Assembly: GCF_030378165.1 (NCBI RefSeq)
Contig: NZ_CP119766.1
Span: 4,836,001 to 4,900,000, forward strand
DNA: 64,000 bases
DNA from: Flavobacterium panacagri
GTDB lineage: Bacteria; Bacteroidota; Bacteroidia; Flavobacteriales; Flavobacteriaceae
Direction of reading: 5' to 3'
Part shown: positions 18,323 through 27,418 of the stretch, in pieces
Numbering within the stretch: position 1 is the stretch's first letter
Layout of the letters: every line of letters begins with the position of its first letter
The notes under the pieces: model-generated
Told to the model about the DNA's origin: nothing
The model's database searches: none
What the model saw: the letters and a program-made list of their open reading frames with translations, nothing else
Made by a program: the position numbers and the translations under genes

Positions 18323-20119
18323 ATGAAAAAAATCCTAACATTTCTATTCCTAGCCTCGTTAACAATTGGACAATCACAAAATTTAATTTCCAACGTATCA
18401 AACCGAAATACTACTTCATTAAACGGTGTTTGGAATTACATTATCGATCCTTATCAAACTGGTTTTTATAGTTTTCATTTGGATCAATATGATAAACAGG
18501 AGAAACCTGCAAAAGGAGCCTTTTTCAATAATTATCATGCTGAAAACAAACAGGAATTGGTAGAATATGATTTTGATAAATCGCCTACAATTACTATTCC
18601 AGGCGATTGGAATTCACAGGTTCCAGAATTGAAATATTATGAGGGAAATGTCTGGTTCAAAAAGTCTTTTGATTATACTTTAAAAGATAAAAAACGTCTG
18701 TTTTTATATTTGGGAGCTATCAATTACAAAGCTGATGTTTATTTGAACGGAAAAAAACTAGGAACTCACGAAGGCGGTTTTACTCCGTTTAATTACGAAG
18801 TAACTTCAATTGTCAAACCTACCGGAAATTATCTGGTCATTAAAGTGGATAATACCCGTCATAAAGAAGATGTTCCAACTGTAAATACAGATTGGTGGAA
18901 CTATGGCGGTATTACGCGTGATGTGACTTTAATTGAAGAAGAAGCTTCATTTATAGAAGATTATACTATTCAGCTGAAAAAGGGCAATGCAAATGTTATT
19001 TCAGGTTTTATTAAAATCAATAACTTAGATGCCTCAAAAAATCAGGTTTCGATTTATATTCCCGAATTAAAAATCAGTTTTAAAGGAAAAGCTGATAAGC
19101 AAGGAATTTTAAATTTCGAAATCCCAGCAAAAAAAATCTCTTACTGGTCGCCAGAAAATCCAAAATTATATGATGTCAATATTGATTTTAATGGAAAAAA
19201 ATTAAACGATCAGATTGGTTTTAGAACAATCGAAACCAAAGAAGATAAAATTCTACTAAATGGAAAACCAGTCTTTTTAAGAGGAATTTCGATTCACGAA
19301 GAAAATGCAAAAGGCGGGCGTGCCAATTCTCAGGAAGATGCTTTACGTTTACTTAACTGGGCAAAAGAATTAGGCTGTAATTATGTTCGTCTGGCACATT
19401 ATCCACATAACGAAAACATGGTTAGAGAAGCTGATAAAATGGGATTAATGGTTTGGGAAGAAATTCCGGTTTACTGGACAGTCGAGTTTAAAAATGAAAG
19501 TACCTATAAAAATGCCCAAGATCAATTAACCGCAGCTATTACAAGAGATAAAAACAGAGCCAGCATTGTAATTTGGTCAATGGCAAATGAAACTCCAGTT
19601 TCTGACGCACGAAATACTTTTATCACGAATTTGGTAAATCATACCAAATCATTGGATGATACAAGATTAATAAGTGCTGCTTTATTAACGCATAATGGAA
19701 AGATTGACGATGAAATTGGTAAATCACTTGATATTATTGCTTTCAATCAATATTTAGGCTGGTACGGCGGTAACTTAGAAAATGCTGAAAAAACATTCTG
19801 GACTACACCATACAACAAACCTGTTTTTGTTTCTGAATTTGGCGGTGATGCCAAAGCTGGTTTTCATGGAGAGAAAAACGAACGCTGGACTGAAGAATAT
19901 CAGGAATATCTATATATTCAAAATCTAAAAATGATCGAAAAAATTCCACATTTAAGCGGAACAAGTCCATGGATTTTAGTTGATTTCAGATCGCCGAAAA
20001 GATTACTTCCAAGCATTCAAGACGGCTACAATCGTAAAGGATTAATTTCGAATGATGGAGAAAAGAAAAAAGCATTTTACATTATGCAGGATTGGTATGC
20101 GAAAAAGAGTAAAGAATAA
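18323..20119 (+). CDS. GH2 beta-glucuronidase
   Basis: This 598-aa exported protein (signal peptide ending IGQSQ) is close in length to UidA-type glucuronidases (about 600 aa) and lacks the long C-terminal tail of its upstream paralogue. The acid/base is E423 (IWSMANETP) and the nucleophile E505 (VSEFGGDAKAGFHGE, which parallels the UidA TEYGVDTLAGLHS pattern). The NxK carboxylate-recognition motif is N570-R-K572. It should release terminal beta-GlcA in the periplasm. It is the last gene of the uronate locus; two GH2 genes with this motif suggest two GlcA linkages or chain contexts. Confidence 0.88.
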   Translation: MKKILTFLFLASLTIGQSQNLISNVSNRNTTSLNGVWNYIIDPYQTGFYSFHLDQYDKQEKPAKGAFFNNYHAENKQELVEYDFDKSPTITIPGDWNSQVPELKYYEGNVWFKKSFDYTLKDKKRLFLYLGAINYKADVYLNGKKLGTHEGGFTPFNYEVTSIVKPTGNYLVIKVDNTRHKEDVPTVNTDWWNYGGITRDVTLIEEEASFIEDYTIQLKKGNANVISGFIKINNLDASKNQVSIYIPELKISFKGKADKQGILNFEIPAKKISYWSPENPKLYDVNIDFNGKKLNDQIGFRTIETKEDKILLNGKPVFLRGISIHEENAKGGRANSQEDALRLLNWAKELGCNYVRLAHYPHNENMVREADKMGLMVWEEIPVYWTVEFKNESTYKNAQDQLTAAITRDKNRASIVIWSMANETPVSDARNTFITNLVNHTKSLDDTRLISAALLTHNGKIDDEIGKSLDIIAFNQYLGWYGGNLENAEKTFWTTPYNKPVFVSEFGGDAKAGFHGEKNERWTEEYQEYLYIQNLKMIEKIPHLSGTSPWILVDFRSPKRLLPSIQDGYNRKGLISNDGEKKKAFYIMQDWYAKKSKE

Positions 20120-20223
20120 AGAGTAAAGAATATTACCAATTCATTAACAAAAAACAAACTGGAATTATATGATTTTTCTTCATTATTAATTTACTTTGTA
20201 GTAATTCTAAAAATTGTAATCCT

Positions 20224-20787
20224 ATGAAAAAATTATGTTTATTGGCAGTTACTTTATTTGCTGCCATTACAGTTCAGGCACAAGATGTGGTAAAATTTGC
20301 TCCTCTTGATGCAAGTCCAGTTGATATTTCTTATTTCCCAAACAAAGCAGTTAAATTCAAAAAAACAGACAATCCAAATCCGGTTGTTAAAGTTACTTAC
20401 GCAAGACCTTCTGCAAAAGGAAGAACTATTTTTGGTGATGTAGTAAAATTTGGAGAAGTTTGGAGAGTTGGTGCTAATGAAAATACAGAAATTAAATTCT
20501 ACAAAGACGTAACAATCGGCGGTAAAAAAGTTCCTGCGGGATACTACAGTTTATTTGTAATACCTGAAAAAGATAAATGGACAGTAATCATCAACAAAGA
20601 ATTAGACTTGTGGGGTGGTTATGCTTATGATGAAAGCAAAGACGTTGTAAGAGTTTCTGTTCCTGTTAAGCCAGTTTCTACTCCAATCGAGGCTTTATCA
20701 ATTGCTTTTACTACTGAGGGCAACATTGCAAATCTTGTGATTGGCTGGGATAAAACAACTGCTGAATTACCAATTACGGTTAAATAA
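20224..20787 (+). CDS. DUF2911 family exported protein
   Basis: This 187-aa protein has a signal peptide ending AVQAQ and matches the DUF2911 family common in Bacteroidota: VKVTYARPSAKGRTIFGDV near residue 57, FGEVWRVGANENTEIKFY near 76, VPAGYYSLFVIPEKDKWTVIINK near 103, then the terminal VIGWDKTTAELPI. Its function is not known. It is a single gene, followed by a long palindrome at 20810-20867 that should terminate transcription from both sides. Confidence 0.85.
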   Translation: MKKLCLLAVTLFAAITVQAQDVVKFAPLDASPVDISYFPNKAVKFKKTDNPNPVVKVTYARPSAKGRTIFGDVVKFGEVWRVGANENTEIKFYKDVTIGGKKVPAGYYSLFVIPEKDKWTVIINKELDLWGGYAYDESKDVVRVSVPVKPVSTPIEALSIAFTTEGNIANLVIGWDKTTAELPITVK

Positions 20788-20809
20788 TTAATCGGTTTTA
20801 AAAATATAA

Positions 20810-20867
20810 TTCTATATAAAAAACATAGCCCGTGGTTCCAACCACGGGCTATGTTTTTTATATAGAA
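20810..20867. terminator. Bidirectional terminator-like palindrome containing the CCGTGGTT repeat unit
   Basis: A 28-bp perfect inverted repeat (20810-20837 and 20840-20867) with only CC between the arms has the core CCCGTGGTT/AACCACGGG and flanking A/T runs. It lies between convergent genes and contains the stop codon of the HxlR gene (20858-20860). The core is the same unit found at 3454-3528 and 23460-23532, so a dispersed repeat seems to have become the terminator. Confidence 0.8.
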
Positions 20868-21238
20868 GAAGAAACTGATGATAATAGGATTTCCTTATGT
20901 TTTGCTCCCCAATTACTCAATTGATTCCATATAGGAACTAATTCTTTAGCAATTTCGGTTAACTCATAATCTACTCTTGGAGGAACTTCTGCATAAACTG
21001 TTCTTTTAATCAAACCTTCTTTTTCAAGCTCTCTTAACTGAAGGGTCAGCATACGTTCTGTAATGCCTTTTATTTGATTGCGTAATTCACTGAAACGTAA
21101 TTTTCCATTTTCAAGCTTGCAAAGGATTAACAACTTCCATCTTCCTCCTATTTTACATACTGCATAAGTTAAATTACAGCTTTCTACAATATAGTTCTCA
21201 TTCAACATATTAGTTGAATTTTCTTTTCTTTTTCCCAT
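20858..21238 (-). CDS. HxlR-family transcriptional regulator
   Basis: This 126-aa winged-helix protein shows the HxlR pattern: CNLTYAVCKIGGRWKLLILCKL with the usual N-terminal Cys near residue 17, then LRFSELRNQIKGITERMLTLQLRELEKEGLIKR and VPPRVDYELTEIAKELVPI. These dimeric regulators often respond to quinones, aldehydes or oxidants through a thiol. It is divergent from the esterase/MFS pair, with a dyad-symmetric candidate operator between them, so local control of that pair is likely. The last codons run into the palindrome at 20810-20867. Confidence 0.9.
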   Translation of the reverse strand: MGKRKENSTNMLNENYIVESCNLTYAVCKIGGRWKLLILCKLENGKLRFSELRNQIKGITERMLTLQLRELEKEGLIKRTVYAEVPPRVDYELTEIAKELVPIWNQLSNWGAKHKEILLSSVSSSI

Positions 21239-21253
21239 TACTTACAAATTTGT

Positions 21254-21280
21254 TAGTACCATACATTTGAATGTGTACTA
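21254..21280. promoter_or_regulatory. Candidate HxlR operator
   Basis: The 95-bp divergent gap contains TAGTAC (21254-21259) and GTACTA (21275-21280) as outer inverted half-sites, with the inner palindrome ACATTTGAATGT at 21263-21274. Overlapping it, TACATTTG at 21262-21269 fits a -7 box for the esterase gene. The symmetry and position are seen; binding by the adjacent regulator is inferred. Confidence 0.45.
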
Positions 21281-21333
21281 TACAAATTTAAGGATTGTGA
21301 AATAATTTTGTCCATCATCCTAATAAAAATAAT

Positions 21334-22251
21334 ATGATAGTATCAAAACAAGTACAAAATGTATTAGACTTTATTCAAAAAATTGAAATAGAAGAGAATC
21401 TAAACCCGTGGGAAGCAAATAGGGCTTTTTACACAAATTTTATACCTCTGGCAGGGAAAAAAGAAGCCGTTTTTCAAATTACAGAACAGACATTATCTGA
21501 TAATAATAATTCAATTAACTTACGAATTTATCGTCCGAATGATGATGAGAAACAACCTGTCATTATTTATTTTCATGGTGGCTGGTTTAATGCTGGGAGC
21601 CTCGAAACACACGATACACCTTTAAGACAGCTGGCTAATGCAACACAATCAACTATAATTGCGGTAGATTATCGGCTTGCACCAGAACATCCATTTCCAG
21701 CAGGGTTAAATGATTGCGAGTTTGTTGTAAAATGGCTGATTGAAAATGCCTTATCAATTAATATTGATCCAGAAAAAATAATCATTGCAGGTGACAGTGC
21801 GGGTGGCGCTTTGGCTTCATCAATTACAAGAAAATTCAGAAGTAAAATTGCGGTACAATTGCTTATCTATCCTGTAACAAGCAATGATTTAAAAACAGCT
21901 TCTTGGATTGAATTTCAAAACGGGCCGTTGTTGGATTTAAAAAGCGGTATTCAAGCATGGGATTGGTATTTACCCGATAATTATAAAAACGATTCAGATG
22001 CTATTCCTTTACTAGCAAATGATTTATCAGGACTGCCTCCCACATTCATCGCTGTGGCAGAATATGATCCGTTAAGAGATGAAGCGATTCAATACGCCGA
22101 AAAAATAAAAAAAGCTGAAGGAAGTGTCAAATTAAATCTATATAAGGGAACTACTCATGGTTTCTTTCAAATGGGAGGATTCATTGCTGATTCTAAAATC
22201 TTGATGCAGGATATGGTAGATTTTTTAAATAATACTGTTATAACAAAATGA
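21334..22251 (+). CDS. Alpha/beta hydrolase, hormone-sensitive-lipase-type esterase
   Basis: This 305-aa cytoplasmic esterase has the HSL-family oxyanion motif HGGW (YFHGGWFNAGS near residue 80), the nucleophile elbow GDSAGG with S155, the acid D245 (EYDPLRDE) and H275 (THGFF). It would hydrolyse short-chain or lactone esters; the substrate is unknown. The stop codon overlaps the MFS start by 4 nt (ATGA), so the two proteins are translationally coupled and probably work together, for example in detoxification with export. Confidence 0.88.
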   Translation: MIVSKQVQNVLDFIQKIEIEENLNPWEANRAFYTNFIPLAGKKEAVFQITEQTLSDNNNSINLRIYRPNDDEKQPVIIYFHGGWFNAGSLETHDTPLRQLANATQSTIIAVDYRLAPEHPFPAGLNDCEFVVKWLIENALSINIDPEKIIIAGDSAGGALASSITRKFRSKIAVQLLIYPVTSNDLKTASWIEFQNGPLLDLKSGIQAWDWYLPDNYKNDSDAIPLLANDLSGLPPTFIAVAEYDPLRDEAIQYAEKIKKAEGSVKLNLYKGTTHGFFQMGGFIADSKILMQDMVDFLNNTVITK

Positions 22252-23405
22252 AAAAATACGCGTACATCGGATGTTTAGGTTTTATTGCCGTTATTACTAC
22301 AGAATTTGGTGTGATTGGTATTCTGCCTCAGATCGCTGAACATTATAATTTAAGTATTGATAAAGCTGGAATGCTGCTCAGTGCCTTTGCTTTAGTAATT
22401 GCCTTAACAGGCCCTTTCATGACTTTACTTACTTCAGGTTTTGATCGTAAAAAAATAATGATTGCATCAATAATTACTTTTCTTTTTACAGGAATTATTT
22501 CATCATTTTCTCCACCCTTTTGGTTACTGATGCTGGTTCGAATACTTCCCGCATTTTTACAGCCTGTTTATATTGCCACAGCTTTATCAGTAGCCATTTC
22601 TGTAGGTAGTAAAAAACAGGAAAATGAACTCATGAGTATTGTTTTTAGCGGCGTTGCAATTGCGATGGTTTCTACAGTTCCATTTGCTACTTGGTTAGCC
22701 AGCATCTTTTCTTGGCAATATTCTTTTATGATTCAGTCTCTAGTAAGCATTATAGCTCTGCTCGTAATCTATTTCTTTTTACCAAAAATGCCAGTTACAG
22801 AAAAAAAGTCTTATTCTAGTCAACTGAAAATACTAACGCAACCTATTTTTATTATAAGCACAGCTATGAATTTCTTTATGATAGCCGCCTGGTTCTCAAC
22901 TTACAGTTATTTTGCCGAATATTTGAATAAAGCCAAAGGAATGGACAATACAATGGTAAGTTATATGCTTTTTATATTTGGAATAATAGGTGTCATTGCT
23001 AATCGTGTATCTGGTAAAATGCTAAACAAAAATATAGCCAATACAACTGCCCTGTTTTTATCCGGAACTATCATTATTCCTCTATTATTATATTTTTCTG
23101 GTTCAAATACAATTGCTATCATTTTTGTGGTGGCACTTTGGGGATTTTTATATTCTCCGAGTTTTCTTAATGCCTCAACTTACATGATTTCATCAGCACC
23201 TGATTCATTAGAATTTGCGAACAGTCTTGCTACTTCATTTGGAAATATGGGAGTTACTATAGGCACAACATTTGGAGGATGGATTATAGTTACTAAAGGT
23301 GTTCAATATACACCCTGGCTTACTATGGTATTTGGTATGCTAGCGTTTTTAATGATTCTGTTGCGGAAATATTTAGAAAGAAATAAACCCATTGTTGTAA
23401 ACTGA
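22248..23405 (+). CDS. MFS transporter, DHA1/arabinose-efflux type
   Basis: This 385-aa protein has about 12 hydrophobic segments and the major-facilitator signatures of drug and sugar efflux permeases: EFGVIGILPQIAEHYNLSIDKAGMLLSAFA at the first helix pair and TSGFDRKKIMIAS at the loop between helices 2 and 3. It lies in the inner membrane and probably exports a small compound. It is co-translated with the esterase and divergently controlled by the HxlR-type regulator. Its substrate cannot be read. Confidence 0.88.
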   Translation: MKKYAYIGCLGFIAVITTEFGVIGILPQIAEHYNLSIDKAGMLLSAFALVIALTGPFMTLLTSGFDRKKIMIASIITFLFTGIISSFSPPFWLLMLVRILPAFLQPVYIATALSVAISVGSKKQENELMSIVFSGVAIAMVSTVPFATWLASIFSWQYSFMIQSLVSIIALLVIYFFLPKMPVTEKKSYSSQLKILTQPIFIISTAMNFFMIAAWFSTYSYFAEYLNKAKGMDNTMVSYMLFIFGIIGVIANRVSGKMLNKNIANTTALFLSGTIIIPLLLYFSGSNTIAIIFVVALWGFLYSPSFLNASTYMISSAPDSLEFANSLATSFGNMGVTIGTTFGGWIIVTKGVQYTPWLTMVFGMLAFLMILLRKYLERNKPIVVN

Positions 23406-23459
23406 TCAATGTTTTTTTTTAATATTTTTCCGCATTTCTAATCATCATCCTTTATAAAG

Positions 23460-23532
23460 ATAACCCGTGATTTCAACCACGGGAAACGGATTGTCTTTTG
23501 ATTGTGTTCCCGTGGTTGAAACCACGGGCTAT
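23460..23532. repeat. CCGTGGTT inverted-repeat pair
   Basis: Two inverted copies of the palindromic unit ACCCGTGnTTTCAACCACGG (about 23460-23485 and 23506-23532) lie downstream of the MFS gene. The right copy is the perfect form and the left has one change in its stem. This is the same unit as at 3454-3528. Confidence 0.75.
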
Positions 23533-23550
23533 GTTTAAAATCGGGGCGTA

Positions 23551-23588
23551 AAACAAGAAGAGACATTAAAAAATGTCTCTTCTTGTTT
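23551..23588. terminator. Bidirectional terminator between convergent genes
   Basis: A perfect 17-bp stem (23551-23567 with 23572-23588; AAACAAGAAGAGACATT) has a 4-nt loop, with an A-run on the left and a T-run on the right. It lies one base from the stop of the molybdenum-hydroxylase subunit gene and serves that transcript and probably the MFS one. Confidence 0.88.
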
Positions 23589-23589
23589 T

Positions 23590-25794
23590 TTAAACCTTAA
23601 TGGTTTCTATAATTTTATCTAATGTAATTGGTAAATCTCGCACTCGTTTTCCAGTTGCATTAAAAACAGCATTTGCAATTGCAGGTGCCATTCCAACCAA
23701 AGCAGTTTCTCCTAATCCTTTTGTTCCCATTGGATTACTAATAGGATCTTTTTTATTAACAAAGAAAACTTCTTGTTTTTCTATATCAGCATTTACAGGA
23801 ACATGATAATCAGCAAAATTATTATTGATTGGACGACCAAAACGATGATCGATTTCTAAAGCTTCCATCAACCCCATTCCGATTCCTCCTACCGCACCGC
23901 CAAACATTTGTCCGGCAGACGTTTTCTGATTGATAACCGTTCCAATATCAGCACAAGAAACCACATGTGCCAATCGTATTTTACCCAAATTCGGATTTAC
24001 CAAAACTTTCACAAAATGTACAGAAAAAGAATAAATGGAATATTTCTTAGCTTCTTCATCTGCCTTTGAAAGATTTTCTACCGCCAGTTCGTCTAATTTA
24101 TTCGCTGTTAACAAAGAGGCTAATGTAACGCTTTTTGAATTGTTCTTCTTAGACGAAATTACTCCATTTTCAAAAGTCAACTCTGTAATAGGAATTCCCT
24201 TAAATGTTGAAGTTTCACTCGCTAATCCGACCGCTTTACTGACTAATAAATTACAAGCATCGTGTACTGCAGAACCCACCGATGAAGTCGTAGCCGACCC
24301 TCCTTGAGTTGGGCCTTTAGGCAGTCCGCTTTTTCCCATTTCAATGATTATATTTTCAGCAGGAAATCCTGTAATTTCAGCACCAATTGCTGTCATCATG
24401 GTCGCGGTTCCTGGCCCCATATCGTTTACACTGCATTGCAGTAATAAATTTCCGTCAGGTAAAAATTTTGCTTTTACTGAAGTTGGACTTCTGTAACAGC
24501 CAAAAGTTCCTGTTCCCATTCCGTAACCTACAAGCCAGTTTCCTTCTTTAACTGAACCTGGTTCATTTTTACGATTTTTCCAGCCAATGCGTTCCATTCC
24601 GCCTTCATAACATTCTAGAAGGTATTTACTGCTCCAAGGTTTATTCTGCTCCTGATCTTTTTCCGCATAATTTAGTTTGCGGAATTCAATTGGATCCAAA
24701 TTTAATTTATATGCCATTTCATCCATTGCGCATTCCAACGCAAACGAACCGGTTGCTTCTCCCGGCCCACGCATCCAGATTGGTGTACAAGTGTCTAATG
24801 GTACAATTCTGTAACGTGTCGAAACATTGGCACAATCATAAATAAATCGGGACATGTTTACAGTTCCTTCCATGAAATCTTCATAACTGGAAGTCATCGC
24901 AACAGCTTCATGAGTTAAACCTGTTAGTTTTCCTGCTTTTGTAGCTCCAAGACCCATTTTCTGAATTGTAAAAGGTCTGAAACCAACATTAGTAAACATT
25001 TGTTCACGATGCAAAACCAATTTTACTGGACGATTTAGTTTCTTTGCGCCCATCAAAGCAGCGATTTCATAAGGCCAGGTATGTAATCCCATTCCAAATG
25101 CCCCGCCCAGATATTCTGAAAACACCGAAACATCTTCCACTGGAACATCAAAAACACCAGCCACACTTCTACGGGTTCCTTCTACACCTTGACTTTTGGT
25201 ATATAAAGTAGGTTTATTTCCGTCCCATTTTGCAATGATATTGGCTAATTCCATTGGATTGTGAACTTCTGTCGGAATCGTGTATTCTGTTTCTAAAACT
25301 ACTGCTGCATTTTTATAACCGTCATGTTCGCCACGATGGTAATCATTACCTTTTTCAGTATCTATTTTTTTCTCTTTATCAGCTGCTTTTTGAAGATCTG
25401 TTGAATGTTCTTCTTTAAAATAATCTGCTTTAATCAAACTCGCTGCATATTGCATGCGCTCAAAAGTATCTGCAATAACCAGTGCAATTGGCTGATCGTA
25501 GTATAATACTGAGTCATCTTTAAAAATTTGTAATGGCTGCCCAAAATTACGTTTGTCTTTTGCCTTTTGATATCCTGTAGGTTTATCTACATTCAAATGG
25601 GTAATGACAGCTAATACTCCAGGTGCCCATTCTGCTTTTTTAGTATCAATACTCTTGATTCTTCCTTTAGCAATAGTACTTCCTACCAAACAGCCATAAA
25701 CCACTCCAGGTGTTTTGTATTCAGCAGAATATGTTGCAGACCCCGTTACTTTAGCAAATCCGTCAACTCTATTAATATTACTTGTCTTGCTCAT
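23590..25794 (-). CDS. paoC: Aldehyde oxidoreductase molybdenum-binding subunit (PaoC/YagR type)
   Basis: This 734-aa catalytic subunit belongs to the xanthine oxidase family and is nearly the length of E. coli PaoC. It binds the molybdenum cofactor and hydroxylates aldehydes to acids. The N-terminal a/b hammerhead part starts with RVDGFAKVTGSATYSAEY. Cofactor-binding signatures include EYLGGAFGMGLHTWP near residue 228, the MRGPGEATGSFALE stretch near 341 and GPTQGGSATTSSVGSAVHDA near 495. The catalytic base is E696 in GTKGLGET. It is the last gene of a three-gene operon with an 8-nt gap to the FAD subunit. The physiological aldehyde is unknown. Confidence 0.9.
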   Translation of the reverse strand: MSKTSNINRVDGFAKVTGSATYSAEYKTPGVVYGCLVGSTIAKGRIKSIDTKKAEWAPGVLAVITHLNVDKPTGYQKAKDKRNFGQPLQIFKDDSVLYYDQPIALVIADTFERMQYAASLIKADYFKEEHSTDLQKAADKEKKIDTEKGNDYHRGEHDGYKNAAVVLETEYTIPTEVHNPMELANIIAKWDGNKPTLYTKSQGVEGTRRSVAGVFDVPVEDVSVFSEYLGGAFGMGLHTWPYEIAALMGAKKLNRPVKLVLHREQMFTNVGFRPFTIQKMGLGATKAGKLTGLTHEAVAMTSSYEDFMEGTVNMSRFIYDCANVSTRYRIVPLDTCTPIWMRGPGEATGSFALECAMDEMAYKLNLDPIEFRKLNYAEKDQEQNKPWSSKYLLECYEGGMERIGWKNRKNEPGSVKEGNWLVGYGMGTGTFGCYRSPTSVKAKFLPDGNLLLQCSVNDMGPGTATMMTAIGAEITGFPAENIIIEMGKSGLPKGPTQGGSATTSSVGSAVHDACNLLVSKAVGLASETSTFKGIPITELTFENGVISSKKNNSKSVTLASLLTANKLDELAVENLSKADEEAKKYSIYSFSVHFVKVLVNPNLGKIRLAHVVSCADIGTVINQKTSAGQMFGGAVGGIGMGLMEALEIDHRFGRPINNNFADYHVPVNADIEKQEVFFVNKKDPISNPMGTKGLGETALVGMAPAIANAVFNATGKRVRDLPITLDKIIETIKV

Positions 25795-25802
25795 AATTCT
25801 AA

Positions 25803-26783
25803 TTATTTTGATGCTGCTATCGTAAGTGCTTCTGTTATAGTATTCGCTCCAAGCGTAATTTTAAAGTCATTTCCGCCATAAGTTCTAGCACCTTTCATAG
25901 CTAAATCGCCTGCTTGTTTAAAAACTTCTTCTGAAACTGTTTTCCCTTTTAGAAATTCTTCCGCTTCAGTCAATCTCCAAGGTTTGTGCGCCACACCTCC
26001 CATGGCAAGTCTGACATCTTTTATTACATTATTTTTTAAATCCAATGCTGCAGCAACAGAAACTAATGCAAAAGCATAACTCGTTCTGTCACGAACTTTC
26101 AGATAATGAACATTTTTAGTAAAATTATGATCAGGAATTTCAACAGAAGTAATCAGCTCTTTTGCTTCCAAAGTATTGTCTTTTTCAGGCGTATTTCCCG
26201 GCAGACGATGAAAATCTGTGAATTTTATTTGTCTTTTTCCTTTTGGTCCTTCAACCAAAACCTGCGCGTCTAATGCAGCCAATGCAATACACATATCACT
26301 TGGATGAACGGCAATACAACTATCTGAAGCTCCAAAAATAGCGTGCATCCTGTTGAAACCGCCAATAGCACCGCAGCCGCTTTTTGGTGTTCTTTTGTTA
26401 CATGGCATATCGGTATTGTAATAATACGAACATCTGGTTTTCTGCAGCATATTACCTCCGACTGTTGCCATGTGCCTGATCTGTTGTGAAGCTCCTGCAG
26501 CTAAAGCCAAAGCCAATAACGGATGTTTTTCTTTTATCGATACATCTTCGGCAACCTGACTGTTTTTTGCTAAAGCACCTATCGAAACTTTTCCTTTTAG
26601 AAATTCTATTTTCTTTAAATCTAAACCGTTGATATCAATTAATTTATCTGGCGAGACAACATTCTTTTTCATTAAGTCCACCAGATTTGTTCCGCCTGCA
26701 ATAAACATGGCTTCTTTTTCTTTGCTGATATTCGTTACAGCTGTTTTTGATGATAAAGCTCTAATTATCTGGAAATTTTTCAT
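25803..26783 (-). CDS. paoB: Aldehyde oxidoreductase FAD-binding subunit (PaoB/YagS type)
   Basis: This 326-aa subunit carries FAD between the iron-sulfur and molybdenum subunits. FAD-binding motifs are FIAGGTNLVDLMKK near residue 27 and ATVGGNMLQ near 106. Between them and the C-terminal CODH-type domain is the short insertion with C118, C128, C137 and C156 (RC, PCNKR, SGC, DSC). These match the extra [4Fe-4S] ligands of PaoB that ordinary xanthine dehydrogenases lack. The start overlaps the FeS-subunit stop by 4 nt, so the chain is translationally coupled. Confidence 0.9.
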   Translation of the reverse strand: MKNFQIIRALSSKTAVTNISKEKEAMFIAGGTNLVDLMKKNVVSPDKLIDINGLDLKKIEFLKGKVSIGALAKNSQVAEDVSIKEKHPLLALALAAGASQQIRHMATVGGNMLQKTRCSYYYNTDMPCNKRTPKSGCGAIGGFNRMHAIFGASDSCIAVHPSDMCIALAALDAQVLVEGPKGKRQIKFTDFHRLPGNTPEKDNTLEAKELITSVEIPDHNFTKNVHYLKVRDRTSYAFALVSVAAALDLKNNVIKDVRLAMGGVAHKPWRLTEAEEFLKGKTVSEEVFKQAGDLAMKGARTYGGNDFKITLGANTITEALTIAASK

Positions 26784-27418
26784 AACTCTTTCCCTCCTTC
26801 CTTCACTTCAGTTATAGCATCTACAATATTATGGTAAGCACCACATCGGCAGATATTACCGCTCATGTATTCTCTGATTTCTTCTCTGCTATTGGCATGT
26901 CCTTCTTTGATACAGGCAATTCCCGACATGATTTGTCCAGGCGTACAATAACCGCACTGAAAACCATCATGTTTGATAAAAGCTTCCTGCATTGGGTGCA
27001 GTTTTTTTCCTTTTGAAAGACCTTCAATTGTAGTAACTTCTGCATTTTGCTGCATGGATGCCAAAGTCAGGCAGGATAAAATTCGCGTTCCGTTTACATG
27101 AACTGTACAGGCGCCGCATTGTCCGTGATCACAGCCCTTTTTGGTTCCGGTAAGCTGTAATTGTTCTCTTAACAAATCAAGCAAAGTAGTTCTCGGCTCG
27201 ATATTAAGATTGTGTTTTTTACCGTTTACTTCAATAGATAGCGGTACTGTCTCTAAATACTCTGCTATTTTTTCATCCCATTTGTTCTCTGAAGCCATCA
27301 CCAATGAAGGTGGCGTAAAGGCAAGCGCAGTAAAAAGTCCCGATTTTTTTATAAAGTCACGGCGGGAATTGGAGTCATTCTCCGTTACTTCTTTCGGATT
27401 ATTTTTTTTAGAAGCCAT
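26780..27418 (-). CDS. paoA: Aldehyde oxidoreductase [2Fe-2S] subunit with Tat signal (PaoA/YagT type)
   Basis: I start at ATG 27418 (212 aa). A longer reading from 27502 adds 28 residues ahead of a twin-arginine signal (SRRDFIKKSG, R19-R20), which should be near the N-terminus. Two [2Fe-2S] clusters are complete: C96, C101, C104, C116 (plant-ferredoxin type) and C155, C158, C190, C192 (helical domain, CGYCTPGQ and CRCGAY). The Tat signal means the folded trimer is exported to the periplasm, as for E. coli PaoABC. Electrons from aldehyde oxidation pass Mo to FeS to FAD to an unknown acceptor. Confidence 0.9.
   Translation of the reverse strand: MASKKNNPKEVTENDSNSRRDFIKKSGLFTALAFTPPSLVMASENKWDEKIAEYLETVPLSIEVNGKKHNLNIEPRTTLLDLLREQLQLTGTKKGCDHGQCGACTVHVNGTRILSCLTLASMQQNAEVTTIEGLSKGKKLHPMQEAFIKHDGFQCGYCTPGQIMSGIACIKEGHANSREEIREYMSGNICRCGAYHNIVDAITEVKEGGKEL

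Noticed and set aside
23600..24307. + strand frames opposite the molybdenum subunit gene
   Set aside because: They are shadows of a well-supported gene with clear family motifs.
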